Origin: Lentzea nigeriaca
Lineage (GTDB): Bacteria > Actinomycetota > Actinomycetes > Mycobacteriales > Pseudonocardiaceae
Direction: 5' to 3'
Assembly (NCBI RefSeq): GCF_016907955.1
Contig: NZ_JAFBCX010000003.1
Location: 310,001-374,000, forward strand
Length of the DNA: 64,000 nucleotides
Shown: piece after piece, positions 61,679 through 64,000 of the stretch
How the letters are laid out: the number at the start of each line of letters is the position of its first letter
How positions within the stretch are numbered: position 1 is the stretch's first letter
Position numbers and translations under genes: made by a program
Notes under the pieces: model-generated
Told to the model about the DNA's origin: nothing
What the model saw: only the letters and a program-made list of their open reading frames with translations
Databases searched by the model: none

Positions 61679-62163
61679 TTGCGGAAGTAGCCCACCGAAC
61701 TGCCGTGGCCGATCTTGCCGCCGACACTGGTCGACCAGAAGCCGCCCGCACCGTCGGCGATGCCCACGTGCCCGTTCTGGCTGGTGTTCCAGAAGACGAA
61801 CGCACCCTTGGGCGGCGTGCCGGTGGTGTGGCGGGCACCGTCGGAGGACCGCCAGTGCTCGATCGCCGAGGCGTGGTGCGTCTGCCGCGCCCACGCCAGA
61901 CGAACCGCGCGCTCGCAGTAGCCCTCGTACGCCGTGCTGCCGCGCCGGTCGGACATCCACTTGATGGCGCCGGCCGCCGTCTGCTGGATGGTGATGTCGC
62001 CGTCGAGGGCGGGCGCGGTGGCCGTGTCCTCGAGCCACGGCTGCGCGATCTCGACGCCCTGGCTGAACGCCTCCGCGCCGGTCGCACCGGCCGGGGCGGC
62101 GGTGCCGAGCAGAGCCGCGCCGAGCAGGCCGACGACCGCGGCCGTCACTGCGGTGAAACGCAT
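61645..62163 (-). CDS. Secreted CHAP/NlpC-like peptidase
   Basis: This 172-residue protein has a signal peptide (VVGLLGAALLGTAAPAGA) and a papain-like domain with candidate catalytic Cys in YEGYCERAVRLAW, His in NGHVGIADG, and KGAFVFWN between them, the order seen in CHAP cell-wall amidases. AAGGGGA precedes ATG 62163. It probably acts on peptidoglycan. It is convergent with the AfsR-type gene, overlapping its 3' end by 34 bases. Confidence 0.8.
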   Translation of the reverse strand: MRFTAVTAAVVGLLGAALLGTAAPAGATGAEAFSQGVEIAQPWLEDTATAPALDGDITIQQTAAGAIKWMSDRRGSTAYEGYCERAVRLAWARQTHHASAIEHWRSSDGARHTTGTPPKGAFVFWNTSQNGHVGIADGAGGFWSTSVGGKIGHGSSVGYFRNYLGWKYGNSN

Positions 62164-62375
62164 GAAGATCCCCTTTTCGCAAGAAATGCACTGCTCTCGC
62201 AGCATTTCGAGGGGACATCCACGGCGGATACATCGCCGATACACGAGCCTGCGCGGACATGATCCCGCACCGTGACCGCTGCGACCCGGCCCGATAGGCC
62301 GACCAGGTGAATCCCGCCACGAAGACACGGCTCAGAGCTACCTGCAGTGGTCGGTGGTGGATAAGGCTGTACGCC

Positions 62376-62879
62376 ATGGAGAGGCGACAGGCGGCGCTCG
62401 GCTCGGCGGCGTTCTTCGTGCTGGCGCCCGGTGGCGTCGCCGGGCTCCTCCCGTGGCTGCTCACGCGGTGGCGGGTGGAGGAGCCGCTGCCCTTCTGGTT
62501 GCCGCTGCGGGTGCTCGGCGCGCTCCTGCTGCTCGGCGGGCTCGCGGTGCTGATCTCGTCGTTCGCCCGGTTCGCCGCGGAGGGCCTGGGCACGCCCGCG
62601 CCGGTCGCGCCGCCGGATCGTCTTGTGGTGGGCGGGTTCTACCGGTACGTGCGCAACCCGATGTACCTCGCCGTGCTGGCGTTGATCGTCGGGCAGGCGC
62701 TCGTGCTGGGGCAGTTGGTCCTGATCGCCTATGCCGCCGTGGTGACCGCCGCGTTCACGGCGATGGTGCACTGGCACGAGGAACCGGCCCTGCACCGGCA
62801 GTTCGGCGATCAGTACGACACCTACCGGGCAGCGGTGCCCGGCTGGCTCCCGCGGCTGCGGCCGTGGGTGTCCGGTTAG
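62376..62879 (+). CDS. Isoprenylcysteine carboxyl methyltransferase-like membrane protein
   Basis: This 167-residue protein has about four to five hydrophobic helices and the ICMT/PEMT family motif VVGGFYRYVRNPMYLAVLAL with the later EEPALHRQFGDQYDTYRAAV, where the conserved Glu and Tyr bind SAM. The family methylates prenylcysteines or phospholipids; the bacterial substrate is unknown. ATG 62376 is chosen from the helix pattern; it is preceded by weak ribosome-site sequence. Confidence 0.85.
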   Translation: MERRQAALGSAAFFVLAPGGVAGLLPWLLTRWRVEEPLPFWLPLRVLGALLLLGGLAVLISSFARFAAEGLGTPAPVAPPDRLVVGGFYRYVRNPMYLAVLALIVGQALVLGQLVLIAYAAVVTAAFTAMVHWHEEPALHRQFGDQYDTYRAAVPGWLPRLRPWVSG

Positions 62880-62969
62880 GACACCCAGCACGGGCGCGAG
62901 TCCTCGCGTTCGAGGTCTACGGCCGGAACCTGCCACCGTCCGAACGGGAGCGCGGCTGGTCCGTCACGC

Positions 62970-63068
62970 AGCTACCCGACGGCGTTCAACGACAACGGAG
63001 AGTTCGCGGTGTTCCAGTCCTACGGCTGGTACAACCCGTTCCCGCCCGCATCCTACCCCCTGTGGTGA
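62970..63068 (+). other. Protein-like C-terminal fragment without start
   Basis: The frame ending at TGA 63066 reads SYPTAFNDNGEFAVFQSYGW followed by YNPFPPASYPLW. The composition is like a natural secreted-protein C-terminus rather than random DNA, but no start or upstream domain is visible. It may be a relic; I cannot assign a family. The rest of 62880-63104 is the terminator. Confidence 0.3.
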
Positions 63069-63097
63069 CGGGGAGGCTGGAGCACCAGTCTCCCCGT
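63068..63097. terminator. Hairpin terminator between convergent genes
   Basis: A 13-bp stem with one G-T pair (63068-63080 with 63085-63097, arm ACGGGGAGGCTGG) and a 4-base loop AGCA lies between the methyltransferase-like and the small secreted-protein genes. Confidence 0.75.
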
Positions 63098-63104
63098 GCG
63101 CCGG

Positions 63105-63587
63105 TCAGACAGCGAAGAACGTCCGTGACACGTCGGCGACCGAAGTGCTGACGTTGTTCGTCGTGTCGGTGAGCACGATGTTGCTGTACGAGACGCTCGC
63201 CAGCACCAGCCGCTGACCGTTCGGGCAGCTGAACGAGCCGGCGGAGATCGGGCCGGCGGACAGACTCGCCGTCACGCGGCCGTTCTTCGGCTGGAACGTC
63301 CCCCCGGCCGAAACCTCGGAGTTGAACGTCTCCTTGTTCGCGGCCTGCGGGTGGTTTCCGCCGCCGTTGATGCACGCGTACGTCGCGGTCGCGTCGGCCG
63401 TGAGCACGTAGTCTATGTTCTCGTTGCCCAGACCCCGCTCGTCGAAGTTGACGACGAGCGCGCCCGAGCCGTTGACGCTGCCACTGGCCGAGTGGAACTT
63501 CGGGGCGTCGGCCCCGGCAGGCGTGACAACCATGAGCAGTGCGGCGACGATCGCCGCGAACAGCGTGAAAATGCTGCGTGGACGCAT
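63105..63587 (-). CDS. Secreted hypothetical protein (160 residues)
   Basis: This small protein has a signal peptide (FAAIVAALLMVVTPAGADA) and a mature domain of about 134 residues rich in Ser, Thr, Gly and Asn, with YACINGGGNHPQAANKETF and SFSCPNGQRLVLASVSYSN. Two Cys probably form a disulfide. I recognise it as a common actinobacterial secreted protein of unknown function; the beta-rich composition suggests an immunoglobulin-like sandwich. It is monocistronic. Confidence 0.8.
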   Translation of the reverse strand: MRPRSIFTLFAAIVAALLMVVTPAGADAPKFHSASGSVNGSGALVVNFDERGLGNENIDYVLTADATATYACINGGGNHPQAANKETFNSEVSAGGTFQPKNGRVTASLSAGPISAGSFSCPNGQRLVLASVSYSNIVLTDTTNNVSTSVADVSRTFFAV

Positions 63588-63890
63588 GACCTTTCTTCCT
63601 TTGAACGCTCCTTTTCCCGCGCAAAGCCGCCAAAGACGCTACCCCGAATGGGCGAGTGGCAGCAGGGTCGTCCGGCCTAGTTCGTTCAGTCCAACGACAG
63701 GTGGGCAAGGCTCCGTTAGTCCACATCGGCCTCGATGGCAAGGACTTGGCACAATGCCTGAACTTCGTTCAAGATGCCGCGCGTGCAGAGTGCGGCGGGC
63801 TTCGGCGACAGCGGCGAGATCTCCGGTGTCGTGTGGTCGCCGCGACGGTCGAGCGCGGGAAGGTCCATTGCGGACACCGGCGCCGAGGCG
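63588..63890. other. Intergenic stretch before the sigma factor
   Basis: No gene is seen in these 303 bases. They must hold the promoter of the minus-strand secreted protein and of the sigma factor. A small inverted repeat TGAAC-TTC-GTTCA lies at 63759-63771. No clear -35/-10 pair stood out. Confidence 0.5.
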
Positions 63891-64000
63891 ATGCTGACCG
63901 CGGCGCGCCGGGGTGACGAGGACGGCTTCCGCGCCCTCTACCGCGAGGTTCAGCCGAAGTTGCTGCGGTACCTCCAGGTGCTGGTGGGAGCGGACGCGGA
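63891..64000 (+). CDS. ECF-type RNA polymerase sigma factor (3' end outside window)
   Basis: From ATG 63891 the frame reads MLTAARRGDEDGFRALYREV then QPKLLRYLQVLVGADA, the typical start of region 2 of an extracytoplasmic-function sigma factor. Only about 36 codons are inside the window. The in-frame sequence continues upstream without a good start, so the true start may be a few codons earlier. Confidence 0.8.
   Translation, partial: MLTAARRGDEDGFRALYREVQPKLLRYLQVLVGADA

Noticed and set aside
1-64000. CRISPR arrays, tRNA or rRNA genes
   Set aside because: No regularly spaced direct repeats, no tRNA cloverleaf ends and no rRNA motifs were noticed in reading the window. Confirm with tRNAscan-SE and a CRISPR finder.
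58943-64000. A secondary-metabolite cluster controlled by the AfsR/SARP-type regulator
   Set aside because: No PKS, NRPS, terpene or tailoring gene set is present on either side within the window.

Overview
This window looks like a chromosomal segment of a high-GC, spore-forming-type actinomycete, most likely of the Pseudonocardiaceae (Lentzea, Saccharothrix or Actinosynnema type). The basis is the strong G/C bias at third codon positions, frequent GTG/TTG starts, ATGA/GTGA stop-start overlaps, a conservon (cvnABCD), an AfsR/SARP-type regulator, F420/LLM-type flavoenzymes, a SapA-like protein, an actinobacterial gas-vesicle locus and remnants of a DUF5753 regulator. The genus is inference; no rRNA or other taxonomic marker is present. 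I saw no tRNA, rRNA or CRISPR array.

Layout. 1-2890: conservon cvnA (5' end outside the window), cvnB, cvnC, cvnD. 2881-6401: cytidine-deaminase-fold enzyme, LLM flavin oxidoreductase, Lrp regulator and a class A FAD monooxygenase. 6492-8748: secreted PQQ-type sugar dehydrogenase and an Acg-like nitroreductase. 8880-11512: a run of flavohemoprotein, SnoaL-like protein, TetR regulator and glutathione peroxidase, which reads as a nitrosative/oxidative-stress group. 11594-16166: CGNR regulator, EamA exporter, and a coupled CPBP protease, histidine kinase and response regulator group. 16186-20031: LLM oxidoreductase, and a PucR-type regulator divergent from a Baeyer-Villiger-type monooxygenase. 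20116-26690: a patchwork accessory region with an IS30-type transposase remnant, an AT-richer phosphotransferase gene, an ArsR/MFS pair, a decayed FG-GAP fragment, DinB, an amino-acid dehydrogenase/Lrp pair, and about 1 kb of decayed DNA with a DUF5753 remnant.

26770-36731 is carbohydrate-oriented. It holds a secreted SGNH esterase with a ricin-type lectin domain behind two LacI-type palindromes, a large LuxR regulator, two small cysteine-containing proteins, and a LacI regulator divergent from an ABC sugar importer (binding protein and two permeases, no ATPase) followed by a GH1 beta-glucosidase. 36700-39258 holds TetR, SDR and a dihydrodipicolinate-reductase-like enzyme. 39309-42044 is a compact seven-gene gas-vesicle operon (gvpO-J-L-S-K-A-F), every junction overlapping except O/J. 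42241-51761 starts with a SapA-like protein and continues as an aromatic-catabolism island: RraA-like aldolase, IclR, Rieske oxygenase (VanA-like), a 52-residue protein, VanB-like reductase, MarR, aldehyde dehydrogenase, Zn alcohol dehydrogenase, acyl-CoA ligase and TetR. Together these could demethylate methoxy-aromatics and oxidise aryl alcohols and aldehydes to CoA-activated acids.

51775-64000: DUF6653 membrane protein, amidohydrolase, a large secreted fusion of an alkaline-phosphatase-superfamily domain with a 5'-nucleotidase, a membrane protein and TetR sharing a twin operator, an AfsR/SARP-type regulator, a secreted CHAP-like protein, an isoprenylcysteine-methyltransferase-family protein, a small secreted protein, and the start of an ECF sigma factor cut by the window end.

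The strongest leads are regulatory DNA (tandem or twin palindromes at 51136-51171, 58187-58253, 27888-28045, 46470-46501 and 18468-18484), the compact gas-vesicle operon without gvpG or gvpN, the coupled 52-residue protein between vanA and vanB, and the two-enzyme nucleotide-hydrolase fusion. I did not find a clearly unprecedented system.
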